Assembly (NCBI RefSeq): GCF_000006565.2
Contig: NC_031470.1
Span: 932,954 to 996,953, forward strand
Direction of reading: 5' to 3'
Source: Toxoplasma gondii ME49
Lineage: Eukaryota; Apicomplexa; Conoidasida; Eucoccidiorida; Sarcocystidae
Length of the DNA: 64,000 bases
How positions within the stretch are numbered: position 1 is the first letter of the stretch; each line of letters opens with the position of its first letter. A program made the position numbers and the translations under genes. A model generated the notes under the pieces. That model saw only the letters and a list, made by a program, of their open reading frames with translations. It did not search any database and was not told where the DNA came from. Below, one piece after another: positions 25,118 through 51,175 of the stretch.

Positions 25118-27300
25118 GTAAGGGAAAGCCGTTTTCGTTCGAAATTTACTTCCCCGTGCATTGCTGTGCGAAAAAAACGAGTCACTTAAGCAACTGAATC
25201 CCACGCTACCTCACACACTAAGCTGACGAACATGAAGGTCGTTGCCCACTGTGATATTACACTCGCTGGGCCGTCGACGGACAGAGTGCGGTTGCTTGCA
25301 TTTGCCCCAGCAGCAGAAACAGGCAGCACACCATTGTTGACGATCAAAGCTTCCTTTTCATTCAATCTGATCCTGAGTTGGATGCTTCTACCCCTTCTAC
25401 CACATCCATGCGATTTGCTGGCCACTTCATTGCTGAGTGACGGAGTACAAGATATCTCTGCACCGTGGCCATGATTAGGAATGTCGGGAATAAAGATTGC
25501 CAAGCAATCACCTTGTCTGTGTGATGTCCTGTTCAACTACATATATGCATCCATGAAGTGTGTAATTTAGGCAAAATGTCAGGAACTATGCCACGGAAAA
25601 CGTCTGCAGGGAAAGAATTGGTCATAGTGCTAGAAATCAGTCACGGTCCAAGAGCCGTGCAACAGGGAAAGAGAACCGGTGCACCGGATGTCAAGCTCTA
25701 CACAAGGCCCTGTATCGATCGTTTCATGTGCGGTCAAGTTTGTCATCGTACCACAACAATCAGAAAGGCGACGCGAGGGGACATGCTGGAGCCCACGCCA
25801 ACGTTGGAACCTTAAGTCGCCGGTTCAGTATGCGGTAACGAGAACGACACTTGGAGTGAGGTAGCTAAGCTGTCGTTGATGTATATATATATATACGGAT
25901 ACATAGACATTGATTTTTGTTTCTCTCCTATCCAATGTGTCGTAGAGAAAGGCAACCTGAGAACTCTTTCCCTTGGTCCGGCTCCGAGTGCGAAGGCAAC
26001 TGGTGCCGATAATAGGCTAAGAACCGCCACATCTGACGACTAGTATCAGGCAAGCAAAGTACTAGACGAAAAGGCAGAAATGCGAAGCCTCTTTACTTCC
26101 ACAACATATGTGCGATTCGATGCTACTCAGGTTGAGCGCTGCTTCGTGCAGTGCTCGTGTATAAATTGCCTTCTGTCCTTCCCAGATTCTGAACCTGCTA
26201 ACGGTTTAGGAAGAACCGAAGCGGACTTGGCGCTTTCTCGGAGCCATCACCTCGTATTTAGGCGGTCATTATGGGGAGCCGACAATGCGACCTGCAACTC
26301 AGCCTCGCCAGAAGGAGCTGCCTGCTTCACCCTGTTGCATTTTACGTGTGTACGCCTCGGTTGTTTGTCGAAATAATATTTTGCGAACAACATGTGCAGA
26401 AAGCCGTCAACTTGTAGCACCAACGCGCGTGCTGTGGTACGGTACCACAGAACATATCGACCTAGTGGCGGACACTCGACCGGGATGCGGTGGATGTTCC
26501 GCATTAGCCCGTCTCGCCGGCAGTGGGTTATCCTGTGCACGATACAGATGAACAAACAGACACCTCTTCACTTGTCGATTTGACGCCCAAAAGACACTGG
26601 AGAAAACAACAAAAAGTTTCTCTATGGCCGTCCGCACCATACAGTGACAGCCGCAACTCCCATTACCTCGCTTGTGGCCACAAACACGGCGCGTCACCGG
26701 TCCGCACGCCTCGTGGACAGAAAGTGGCTACCGCTGCTTAAATTACCGTTCTCCGGATACGATTTCAGCTGAGGTGACGTGGCAAGAAAGCAGCTCATAA
26801 TCTGCTTTTGTTTTCTGGTACTCGAACTTCTGTAAGTTTACACAAGCTTATCGGGGAGTTTCCGTCGCAAAAACGCGTTGCCATCATGGCATAGACTCTC
26901 CGAGGTTGAATGCATTTGTGCAGTTCCAAGCCAAGCTATCCAGCATGTGGACGGCTAAATTTGTGTGATTGAGATACTTTGTATTATCGAACTGACGGAC
27001 TGTGTGTGCTGCATGCCTGCTGTGCAATTAGGAGTGAATCGGTGGGTGATAAAGTTGTATATGTCCTAGAGGCACAATTGCATATGCGTCAAAGAAGTGC
27101 CGACAACCAGAGTGGCACGCGGCCACGACCACCACCACGGCAATCGCTCGCTATTGAAAGTCCGCTGCGTTGCACCGCTCTTGTGTGTTCCATGGATATG
27201 TGAAAGTGGTGCGAGAAGGCCCCAGATAAGGATACCATGCACGCAGTGGCAGCGCCGCGGCGTAAAGAGCGCAAAATCATGCGAGCTAATCTGAACCGGA
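25118..27300 (+). other. Unresolved 3' part of the WD40 gene plus intergenic sequence
   Basis: The WD40 reading frame must continue here, since its last clear exon ends at a donor in mid-codon. Several open stretches could be coding (about 25270-25440, 26190-26380 and 26540-26620), but I could not join any of them in phase with convincing splice sites. A short TA repeat lies at 25882-25895, and TGCATGC is at 27010-27016. Confidence 0.35.
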
Positions 27301-40212
<12,912 letters not shown>

Positions 40213-42758
40213 CACGTGTATGCGTGCGCTGGGAATGCACAGTTTGCGTGATGCGGCAAAGCAAGGCCGCTAGTGTGTGTTGCGCCACAAGAGGAAAGCG
40301 TCTCTTGGGGGGGGTTGATGCCCCTGGTTGCTTTCAGGATGCGATCTGTTTGAGGAGGCAGTAATGCAGGAGATCCCGAGTCTGCCTCAATCAACGTCTT
40401 CCGGAACGCATCTCCCTTTTTCGCGCATAACTGCACCTTGCTAGTGTCCGATACCCTTTTGCATTGTCGTTCCGTTCACTGCTGCTCCACTATCTTCTGT
40501 GATGCTGCTTTGGCGTTTCCGTTGTTGCCGTGTTTCTTCCATTTTTTCTCCTTGACTCAAAGATCACGGTGCAGCGGCCATGCGTGCCGCCCAGCCGTCG
40601 GGAAACACAAGTACGGAAAGAACCCTTTACCCAAAGTAAACAGGGGGGCGTTCCTCTAGCGGCTCTGCAGATTCTACCTCTCCGTGTGAATTTCGTTTCT
40701 TGCTTCATTAGCGGTTCGCGCTTGCTGCCGAGGGACGAGTACTGCAGCGTAAACGTTCGAAGACGTGCCCAGGCTTACACGTATAAAGGGAACCAGATTC
40801 GTAGTGTAGACGGATCATTGCCTGCACATTCAAAAGTACAGACCAGGGGAATGTCCACAAAAGCTTCCACCCTTCTCTCGATACTGTACTGGAACAGTCT
40901 GCAGCAGGGGAGCCGCATACCGCTGCAGCGTGGTACTCACACGCAACAGGCTGCAGCCTGTAGTCCTTACTCAGTCAAAGATCACTGTGGTAAACGGATT
41001 AACAATGGAATGCACTGCACTGTTCGACACGAAGTGCCACTGAAGGTTCAAGTTCATGCACGTGATTCAAGATTCCTCAAACGTCTTTGTGTTTTCGTAA
41101 GGAAGCTACTGCATCCCTCATCGTCGTCAATGTGTTGTTTTGGTAGCTCAGTGGCTTGTGGGGCCCACATTTCATTCACAGGAACCTGCGTCAGGAGTAT
41201 ATGCGGTCAACAATGCTGCAACAACTTCACTGTATTGTCTTCAGTCGCACCTCTCCCGTTGTAGCTGCAGCCTGCGTATGGCAGTTTAGCATGTACATCA
41301 GACGTTAATGGAAGCAGGAGTTTTGCCAGTCACCTCTGAAGCCGTTGGCAGCTCCGTCAGTGTCCTTTCTGCTGTCTCAAGAGATTCTGTAACGTCTATA
41401 GCAACAGTTGCCAACTGCGTGGGAGACATAAAACATCAGATGGGGGCCCTACCGATGCCTTCGATCTTTTCAGGCAAGGACCTGCACCAGATATTGCACG
41501 TTATGATATGGCTGGCCCCTCACAAGATTCTAAGACCCTACAGTTCTTCTGCCTTTGCTTCGCCAGATCGAGGAATCTTGTTCTGGTTATTGTGTAAATT
41601 TTTGTTACTCAGGCAGACGGGTGACAGGCGAATGATTGATGTTACCGTTGACGGGTGAGGTGTTTCAGTATAAGGTCCCTCCGGTATCAGTTTTTGTGCT
41701 GTATTACTCCAGACATAACGGTTCATATTCTGCCACGTAACACATTTTGCACTTGCCTGCAGCGTGGCCTTCTTCTTTTCCCTTTTCTTTGGCTGGAGTC
41801 GGCGACCGGTTACTACCGTAAAAGAGAGGGAGCGCATCAGCCTACCTGCTGCCAGCTCCGCCTCTTCCTTTACCTTAACATCGACGTGGTTGGTGTGCTT
41901 ATGCCTATGTCTGTGAGGGCACGCGGCTTTGCACTTTTCGCACTGGCGGGTACTTGAGTTTTGCAGAATCCGACCATGATCATTTTTCGAAAGAGCGTGG
42001 GCGCTCTTCGAGCAGATGACGGCCACGGCCGCCAGACACAAGGAAAGTCTCATGGTGGAGAAAATGTCGAAACACAGCCCGGCGTACAACACTCTACTTG
42101 TATTTAGGGCGACTTTAGCAGCCAGTGTCAGTCATATAGCCGTGCTTGTCGGTGGGATGTATGGACACTGCCCCGTCCCCAGTTGTAAGCTGGCTCGGAC
42201 CGCACAACTTAAAAAGCCGTGTGCCACCGCTGCAACTCGACACTGTCACGCATGCGCTGATGGGCAGCAGCGTGTCCGTGCGTCCGACTGTAACACAGCC
42301 TGAACTTGCTGCACAGTACCCACAACAAGCTTTGCTCAACTCTCTGTTCCATTGTGCGCCTTGAATTTTCCCGTGTGTATCATCGGGAAAACCTGGATTT
42401 GAAGATAGTTGGGGGTCTGCTGTGCTGTCCTGGCTTTTCCAAAGAGACGACGTCTCTTAATCGGCACGGGAGCCGCAGGTCATAAATTCAGACGTTCCAG
42501 TCGTGGGTCGTTGCCATCACGCTATAAGGCAACGACTGAGAACCTGATATCACTCCAACAACATGATGCGACGCCAGTTCACCGAAGTCGCGCGAACTGG
42601 CCTACCCTGAGATGCGGTCGTTTCCGTAGTCTGTCTTCTAAGCCTTCCCCGGTGTCAGCCACAGTGACTCGCAGTTACCGCTCGATTTCTGTAAAACAAC
42701 GCCTACGTCGGAGTGAGAGCGTTGTTCGGGCACATCGACGCCAGCGTCTGCACGGCTG
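40213..42758. other. Intergenic region, SRPK 3' end to alveolin gene 5' end
   Basis: Presumed 3' untranslated sequence of the kinase followed by the alveolin promoter and leader. One + strand ORF of 244 codons (40530-41264) lacks any domain, coding signature or supporting splice structure and is treated as chance. No supported gene. Confidence 0.45.
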
Positions 42759-44966
42759 ATGGAAACGATGGCTCAGCAGTCAGGTTTTTGTCAGCCTCCA
42801 GGCTCTCCTGTTAACGGTAAGGACCAGGCTTCCTTATTGTGAGTTCCGGCTGCTGTGTCTTCCACTTTCCGCTACCTCGCGGCCTGTATACATCAGTATC
42901 TCCCAAGAATGTGTCGCTGCACCGCCGCCAGTGGGACTGCCAGAACTCTTCCTTTTTTCTGTCACTGCGCAAACAGGCACTGCACTTGATGTTGTTTTAA
43001 CGGCAACCTTCGTTCGGTGCTGCTCTGGCTCACTATGCATGCTCACAAACACATCCGTCAGCGTTGGGCTCGTGACAGTGGGCGTAGTGCTGAGGTGATT
43101 TTTCTTATGTTGTCTGGAGCGTCAAGCATCAACGATGAATTGATCGTCTCGTGCTTGAATCTGGAATAGGCTGACCCGCGAAGTTCGGTGTGAACTGCTG
43201 GGCAAGAAGTCATCTTCTGTTTTGTGTGTCTGTCAGGAGCTCCATCTAACACAATTTACGTTCCACTGATAAATCAGACCATCAGGAGGAACCGCATTGT
43301 AGAAATTCCTGAGATCCACGTGGTTGAAAAGCTGGTGCCAAAGATACAGGTGCAAGATGTGATTCGAAAAGTGCCACGAACTGACATTCAGTGGGTGGAG
43401 AAAATCGTCGAGGTCCCTCAGATTCAGGTAAGAGCCGTATTAGATGGAGTTCTCAGCGTGGACAATCCTCTGTTTTGTTTTTAGCTGGATGCATGTATGT
43501 GTTGAATGCCTCTGGTGAGTCTTCAGGTGATCGAGAAGATCGTGGAAGTCCCTCAAGTACATGAGATTCGTCGAGAAGTTCCTCGCGTCGAAGTCCAAGA
43601 AATTGTTCACAGAGTCCCACGGTATCATGTGCAAAATGTAGAAAAATACGTGGAGATCCCTCAGATTCAGTATGTGGAGAAGTACGTGGAGGTTCCACAG
43701 ATCCAAGAAGTAGTCAAGTTTCGGGTAAGCAAGTTCATTTCGACCGACTGGGAGCTTCTGACTGCTCTGCACTGAGTGCCTGTATTCAGCAGTTTTGGCA
43801 CATTTATGGTGTTGGTGATGCGCAGGAGAGAGTGGAGATTGTCGAGGTCCCCGTTGAGAAAATCCGTGAAGTCCCCCGCATTGAGGTCAAAGTTGTCGAG
43901 AAGATTCGCCATGTTCCCGGTCCGATCGAGTACATTGACGTCCCTCAGGAACGCATCATTGAAAAGCCGGTTTATGAAACAATTGAAAAGATCGTGGAAG
44001 TTCCGGAAGTGCATGTGAGTCACGTCAAATGTCTTCAGTCTAAACTCAGCAGACGAATCGATAGCAACTAAACATGCAACGAGGCAGCCTGACAGTCAGA
44101 GGAGAACTTTCGAGATAGCTGTTTGTTCCCCATTTTCAGTGGTTTTGCCGGATGCTGTGAATTATTACTTGCAGGATGTCGTAGTGGAGAAGCCAATTAT
44201 GGTGCCAGTTCCGGGACCTGAGGTGGAAGTGCCCGTTGAAGTTCCTGTTTACTACGACGTCCCTGAGTACTACCCGGGACCCACCAGGGTCATCCCAGTT
44301 GAGAAGGAGAAACTCTACGAGAAGCTGGTCGAAGTTCCAGTGTGAGGACTGGCAGTTTGGGGTGTTGCTGTGCTTCGGAGGAGGATGGGGATCCGGAGTT
44401 GGCCCGGTCGGCGGGCTACATGTTGCATTCGATGTTGCATGTGACTGCGCTCAGGCATGTCGCTCAAGAAAGCATCAGGGTTGTGCGCGTTCCGCATGAA
44501 GTGCCAGTTGACGTGTACAAAGAAGTTCCGGTACCTCGCTACATCGATCAAGTTGTCGAAGTTCCTATTCAAGTTCCCGTCCCTCAACCGCCCCCCGTTA
44601 TTCATCCGGTCTTGCAAAATGTAAGCTGATTAGCAATGTGGAGTATAGGGCAGTAACATGGTAGCAGAGTACCAGGAAGGTAACGTACGCAAAGAAGGGT
44701 GAACGCTATGCCTTGCGTTCTTTGCAACTTGTCTGCAGCAAATAATTGAAGAGGAACCCATTTACGAGCAAGGGCCACCCCGTTATATTTACGAGACGCC
44801 GGTGTGGGCTCCTCCAGTGTACGACGACTCACGCCCGCCGCCGATCGAAAGTCCTTCATACCTGCCACCAGGTGGGCTTGTTCCTGAGCCCCCTCAGGTC
44901 GGGTCTGAGTCTCAGTTTCTGTCACAGAAGTGCAACGGTCACTCTTCGCCTGGCTTCGAGAAGTAA
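42759..44966 (+). CDS. Alveolin-domain inner membrane complex protein
   Basis: A filament protein of the subpellicular network under the inner membrane complex, which shapes the cell and scaffolds daughter budding. Seven exons in perfect phase give 398 residues: 42759-42816, 43237-43427, 43527-43724, 43826-44014, 44175-44341, 44455-44620, 44739-44966. From about residue 40 to 320 the protein is built of alveolin repeats rich in Val, Pro, Glu and Lys: EKIVEVPQIQ, EKIVEVPQVH, EKYVEIPQIQ, EKYVEVPQIQ, EKIVEVPEVH, then VPVPGPEVEVPVEVPV and VPVPRYIDQVVEVP. The tail is Pro/Tyr-rich (YEQGPPRYIYETP) and ends with a Cys near KCNGHSSPGFEK. Cys in the first 15 residues and near the end could be palmitoylated, as in other IMC proteins (inference). 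A second ATG at 42768 has an equally good context. I cannot say which numbered IMC/ALV member it is. Confidence 0.93.
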
Positions 44967-46560
44967 CTGTGGCGTGAAATTCGCCATTTACACGCGTTTC
45001 AAGCGATTCGGGCAGGCTAACGACGCATCACAACACCTGCGTTTCACAGGTGTACACGCGTACTCTCTAGAACTCTTATCTTAGTGTCGTATTTGTGAGG
45101 AAGTCTACGGGCGGCGGGGCGAATATGTAACACTTAATGCCGTTTCTCGCATCCGCCCACATTTCGTTGCCTAACTACTGCTAATGAATGGTACTGAGTT
45201 TTTCAAGGGGCCAACAGCTGTCTCCAGATCCCCTGTTATTAGGGAATCGTGGAGCTAATGGCTTGTGGCAACAGATTTGGGTGTGAATAAGTCGTGCGGT
45301 TCAGGCATTTGAGGAGCTGGTGTGAAGCAGGGAGCGTCTGGTCACTATATTTTAAAAAAAGTTCTTGTCCGCTTGTCGGGTAATTTGTCAATTCGTTGCT
45401 ATCCTGTGTTTTTGGGTGTCTATAAAAACCTTTCTGAAATCGACTACCTTCTTTTTTCGGCTCCACCGCCTGCAGGACCCCAGCCGTTTGTTGGACATGC
45501 CGTTCGTCTCTCCACAACTCCAGAAAACGTGCACTAGCTCATTGTATAAGTTTGTTTAGTAGCACTTGCTCAGACCATGCACAGGGACATCCGAATGCCG
45601 TTTCTGTCAGGGGAGGTTTTTCCATAGACGAGTAGGGATTTGGACCCGCCGCACCGCTGTTGCAGCAAAACGATAAGAATGGGGGGTTCCCTGTTCTACA
45701 CCGCCGCGATCCTCGAAAACTCACGGTTTTTTCAGCATCAGTATTCTCAACCCGGAAAATGATCATCAATGGCAGAGTCAGTGCTCAGCCTACAAACATG
45801 AAAGATATCGTTAGTGACTGAAACAGCCAATGATGTGGTGACCACGTCCTTTCCTAGGAAAACACGTGTCGAATACGACACTGTCAGCGGACTGCTCGTA
45901 ACTGCTGAACGGACTTCGCGGTGAAGGAATGATGTGGTGGTTGGATTTTTTTAGCCGTAAAGAAGGCGACTCGGTTCATCGGAGTGTGTGGGCAACGACA
46001 GGCATAAGGAATCGGAGACTTCGGCAACGATTCCGTGAGGATCACCAGCGACTTACCACCTCCCATTCTCATCACTGTTGGTGCAAGGCATCTTTTTCCG
46101 TCCCGCGATAATGGCGCTACATGATGGTGCCATAACTTGGCAGTAATAATCTTGAAAGAATCTTGGAAGAACGATAGAATATTGGGGATAAAGGGTGTTG
46201 CGGGGGGCGAGTCGAGCATATTGCTCGGAGTTTTCTCCTCGTGCTTGTCCGCATTGGTCATTCAGCGGTCGGAAGCGTGCCTCTGGCAGCTGTTTGCATC
46301 GCCTCTACATTTTTTGAGTCGGCTCCAAAGGTAGAAGAGCCTGTTTTAATAGGGGAGCTACAACAGGTGTAGCTGTGCGGGAGGAACTACGGTCTGGCGA
46401 CAGAATATATTGGCGAAGCTGACATCGTGCAGGCTTATGGCGCGTACGTACACCCTAAGACTATTTTGCCTCTTTCGTCTTCTTTGTCATCAGAAGTTCC
46501 GTTTTAGGAATATCCGAATTCCAATCATGAGATCTTTGAAGCGAACAACACGTCAGAAAG
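44967..46560. other. Intergenic region, alveolin gene to SPO11
   Basis: About 1.6 kb with 3' untranslated sequence of the alveolin gene and the SPO11 promoter/leader. Only short overlapping ORFs occur here, with no motif. No supported gene. Confidence 0.45.
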
Positions 46561-47997
46561 ATGAACGTACTGTATGAGGCAGGATTTAGGATCAAGGCGA
46601 AACAACGGCAGCATTCAGCTCATATCAAGCATATTCTCGAAGAGCACATTTTGAGGGTGGTCGGCTGGTTCGCTAATCGCGATGTCGACCATCTTACGCG
46701 TCTGACAAAGGCAGAGCGGACAGAGCGCTTGCGAACTTTTGGAATAAAGAAGCTAACTTGGGGTGAGCCGATACTAACAGTGAAGAAACTGCAACGAAAC
46801 TTGCAATCGGCTTCTGTCAGTTCTCTCTCTACTGGACCAGATACATGGCCTCCTGATGACTGTAAGTTGGTTCCTCGATGCATCTATTCTTTCCCTGCAA
46901 ATTTAAGGACACGCGTGCAGAACCGTGCGGCAACACAACGGGAGTTGTTTTACGGATTGGTCAACGTGTTCGATACGCAGGCGCAAGTGAACGCCCAGTT
47001 GCAGGTGTGGTTGGCTTGTGCTTCTTACATAGCAACATCGGAAGCTCGCGTCGCTTACAGCAAATAGTCTCCTGGCTCGAGATCCCACGTGACTCTCTTA
47101 ACGTTTTCGCTTCACAAAAAGGTAATGTAGTTCTGTGCGGAAAAACCTCAACTAGGGAACTGTTCCTTTCACAGGCCTTGTGGCTGGCATGTTGACGTTT
47201 GTGAAAGGATCTCTAACGCTCGACTGTCGGAGAACAGGTCAACGCAGCTCTAAATTGAAACGTTTTACGGAAACCTCTTTCATCGATACACTCACTCTAC
47301 AGGGACAGGGGTCCTTATATCGGAAACCTTGGTGGAAGTCGACAGGCTTGAATCACACGCGAGCTACATAATTGTCGTCGAGAAAGATGCAATTTTTCAA
47401 ACCTTGTGCGAGCAGCAAATATGGAATGTAAGAGTTGCCTGCATCTTGCGGACGCGCATATACAATTTCACTCTCCGCAGATCATACCATGTATACTGAT
47501 TACGGGAAAAGGCTTCCCTGACTTCGTAACTCGCAAACTGCTCCGACGCCTTCAAATGTCACTGAACATAGAAGTAGGACGATGTATTCTGTCTGCCTTC
47601 GGTCATCTGGCTAAGCAGGAAATCGCTTCAGTGTGGTTATGTGGGAGACTTCGATCCGCATGGCATCAGCATTTTCCTGTCGTACCAACACGGAAGCAGG
47701 GCTTTTGAGGGCCCGCTGGTCAGATGTGCAGTTCTGCACTGGATTGGCTTGTGTTTTGAAGATCTCGAGCAGCTGCCCGTTGATGTCCGTTTGCCACTGC
47801 TTAGCCGTGACCGAGCTTTGCTAAAAAGTCTGTTGGTGCACCGGAAGATACGTGATTGTGAGAGGCTGCAAGCACAGTGCTCGTTCATGATGGAACACGA
47901 TACGAAGTTCGAGATCGAGGCCATTACCTGTTTAGGCTTCGAATATCTTGCCCGCTACTACATTCCATCGAAAATCCTCAAACGAACATGGATTTGA
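46561..47997 (+). CDS. SPO11: SPO11 / topoisomerase VI subunit A homologue
   Basis: Makes the double-strand breaks that start meiotic recombination, acting in the nucleus by tyrosyl transfer. Six exons in phase encode 383 residues, the usual length: 46561-47004, 47061-47121, 47175-47237, 47303-47427, 47481-47573, 47632-47997. The winged-helix domain carries the active-site region TQRELFYGLVNVF with the catalytic Tyr at about 131. IPRDSLNVFASQKGLVAG is the typical domain junction. The Toprim domain has the metal-binding Glu in YIIVVEKDAIFQ (E about 216), LITGKGFPDFVTRKLLRRL, and the DxD motif in GDFDPHG (D268, D270). The C-terminus LGFEYLARYYIPSKIL matches the family's LSRVYLPNK. The residue before the catalytic Tyr is Phe, where many homologues have Tyr. 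A GTAAGT at 46862 with an AG at 46920 looks like an intron, but removal (59 bases) breaks the frame, so exon 1 is kept whole. Confidence 0.94.
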
Positions 47998-50900
47998 CTG
48001 GCTCTCGGCTTCATTCAAATTTTGATTATGCCTTTCCGTCTAAAGAACCCCGAGCCAGTGGCAGCCACACTGTCACGAGTCTTTCCGGGCTAACGTCGTT
48101 GCCTTTTCGCGTGAGACAAACATTAGAGCTGGACGATTATCTTAGTCCCAGTGTCCAACATTAATATTATTTGCTGTCTGCTTAGCCACACAGAAGACGC
48201 CCACTAACTCTTGCAGCCACTAGATGGTTTTTCTCCAGTCTCTGGCGCACGATGTCAGAGAAGCGCCTTGCTATTTTGCACATGCATTTTCCGCGATAGC
48301 AACTTCTTGTGAACGTGGCTTTTTGGTACGGCTTTCCGAGCAAAGACATAACGGATACTGTCCCTGAGCCACTCCACCATGTGTGTCCCCCGTGGCAGCC
48401 CGAGCATCGTGAACGGTGATGTGCGACACGCTGCAGAGTGACCTTCACCTTGCGGTATTTATTGTCCGGGATGCGACATTCCTGCACGTCACCTCGCGGC
48501 ACCAAAAGAGCATCGTTAAGAATATGAAAAAACAGTCGATTGAGAGTGGTTTACTTGAGACGGATGTCTATTACCTAATCATCACCAAGATCATGGACGT
48601 TGTTGCCTGGCAGCTACGCCCTCCCCCCAGCGCACATGTGGACACGAGCGCATCAAAAAGCCTTGTTCTGTTCGATGGCCGCCCGCTTGTTTTCTTGCGT
48701 TCCATTGAAGGATTCGTTGTGTCTTGAGTATGCTTGCTCGACTGCTTTACTGTGAGGCGCTTTTCGTGCTTTTTCGGGTGGCGCAATGCTGTGCTTAGTG
48801 CAAGCGAGGCTGAAGAGGGAGCCATTCCGAGCGGCCCCCTCTGAACACGAGCGGCCGAATAAATATCCTGTATCCGGTCGCGCAGCTGCAGCTGCGAGCT
48901 TGAGGGGGCAAGTGCTCTTGCAACAGGGAAAAGTTGCAGGTTCTCGCCGGTAACATCCGAACATATCCGTTCCGTGATTCCCCATTCCCGGCTTCGCTGT
49001 CATGTTGTGTTGCAGATAGCAACGGGATTGTGGCAACCATCGCCGTTTATTTCCCTGTCTGCTATCCTTAGTTACGCAGCGGGACAGCGGTCGTATGAAC
49101 TGCTCTCTTCGAAGGGTTTCTTTCTCTGGGTTACCCGTTCCGTCTGCCACTATGTTTCGTGGACCCACTTTGCGCTGCGGATTTGCGGCTTCTGTGCTTA
49201 AATAGTTCTCTGTAAACGCTGCGTTTCCTGCTACGACGGATTCTTTTCCCGATGCGTGGCTCAAAATATCCCACACAGGAGCTCGGAATCGACGGTCTTT
49301 TCTCTCGCAGGACTGTCGTTCGCAGGAGCGTCCCAGTTTGCGATTACCGTCAGTTGTCCGTCCAAAAATCCCCGCTGTTGTTCAATTTCATTCGCTTCAG
49401 CACCAGCGCTTTCGCAGCGCAAGAGAGAGGGACTTGTAGCCTCCACTGGTTTGCTGTTATGTAACCCTGTTTTCGTCTGCTCTGTTGGGATGACTTGCGA
49501 TACTGCCATTTCCTCCAAGTTCTTTCCGGCACTGCTGTCGGATGATCCATTGAGAACCGTCTCGGCAACCTTTCGGCGGCCGCATTGCTGTGACTGGCTG
49601 CCCTCTCCGTGTTTGTGTGGAATTGTTACGTTGTCTCTTGGTGGTCCTTCTGTGTCCGTCCACTATGGCTGACCTTCGTCGTTTACAACGCTGTTTCATG
49701 TGCTCGCTGCCCGGGCAGCAGCAGCGTCTCTCGCGTGCCTCTCCACTCGTTATCAGGCGGCGCTCTTCCCCTCTTGCCCTCTTGCCTGTGCACCAGAAAT
49801 TCTCGGACTGTGGTGACGTGACTTCGTTGCAGGACACACGTTCATCGTGGTGCGCCTCTTCCGACCTCTTCGGTGTGCGTACTTTCGTTGTAGGGTCTCC
49901 TCCGGTGTTGCCATGTTCGGATTCGCGCTAGAGTCTTCGGTTCGCCTTGTAGTCAATCGCGTTGTAGGTGGTGTATGAACTTTTTGCGTGACTTCCAGAG
50001 CACACCGTAGTGACAAAAACCAGCTTTTTGCGATGTGACTGTGTCCCGTAAGAACCCCCAGCTTTTTGTGTTGTTCTTCCAGTGCGTGTGAGTACCTTCC
50101 CTTCGGTTCTCTCCGCCCTGTCCATACTCCGGACTTCTTTGCGTCTTTCGCTTCTGTCCCTACTTTCGCGGTAGAAGGCGTGCTTCTCGCTTAGGAGTTG
50201 TGAAATAGCAGATATAAAACATCTGACGCAGTACTGCCTTGACGACCTCGACTTCGCGGGTGCGTGTTTGTCGCCTCGATTGTCATGCATGCTCAGTTAA
50301 GCTAGGGCATCTTTCTGCTTTGCTTTTTTTACCCTCGCGCTGTAATGTCTCCTGCCCGCAAGCGATCGGCGCACGGACGTATGCTGGCGAGCCGCTCTTC
50401 CCCTTTGGCAGTTGTCCATGCCTCACGAAGACGGTGTGCTGAGGTGCATGCGAGGCTGGCAAGGCTATCCTCGTGAGAGTCGCCCTATTCTTTCTCTTCG
50501 CGCCTTACACTCATGATCTCGGTCTGATATCTTTCGTTTCACGCCAAGTCTCTGATTTCGTCTGACTCATCTTGCATGGGGAGAGTGGAAATTGTGTCTG
50601 TGGTTCCAACTGGCGACGCTTGAGCAGTTAGTGGGCGCTTTCCTGTCTCTATGCGCCCGTCCATCGTCACTTTTCGAGCTGCTCCACTGTTCACCAAAAC
50701 TTGAGTGTCTGTTGATTCGTGAGATAGAGTGTTGTGTAGGAACACAGTTTACGCATGTATGCATACGTACCGTGCACAGGCTTTTGCGACAGCCCAGCCC
50801 GTGTGGAGCCGCGTGGCCTTGAACAGCAGAGTCTCGGGATTTCAGCGTTCCTCAGAAGCACTTTGCTTTCTAGCGTCGCCCTGGGAAGCTAGGACTCAAG

Positions 50901-51175
50901 GCTCTTCTGTCTGCGTGAAGGGAATCTTGAGCCGAGAAGCGTGGAGCATCGGGAGATTCAAGGACTTCACTGAACACGCGGTTGATTCTTTCGGAGCTGG
51001 CTGTCGTCGGGTTGGGCGAGAGCAATATCCTGTCTCTGTTCTCTCTTCGATCGTTGCCTCAGGTGGGGAAGGGAGGTGAAAAGGCATCCTTGTTCGCGCC
51101 GTGTATGTGGTGCCCCCTTCGATTTCTTCACCGTGTCTTCTTTCCCTAGACCTTGTCCCAAACTCTCTAGAGGCA
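47998..51175. other. Intergenic region, SPO11 to phosphatase-like gene
   Basis: About 3.2 kb with the SPO11 3' end and the promoter/leader of the next gene. From about 49000 it becomes CT-rich, with many short ORFs in all frames, as is usual for a coccidian 5' leader. TGCATGC is at 50286-50292. A minus-strand ORF of 207 codons (48653-49276) has no family features. No supported gene. Confidence 0.4.
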
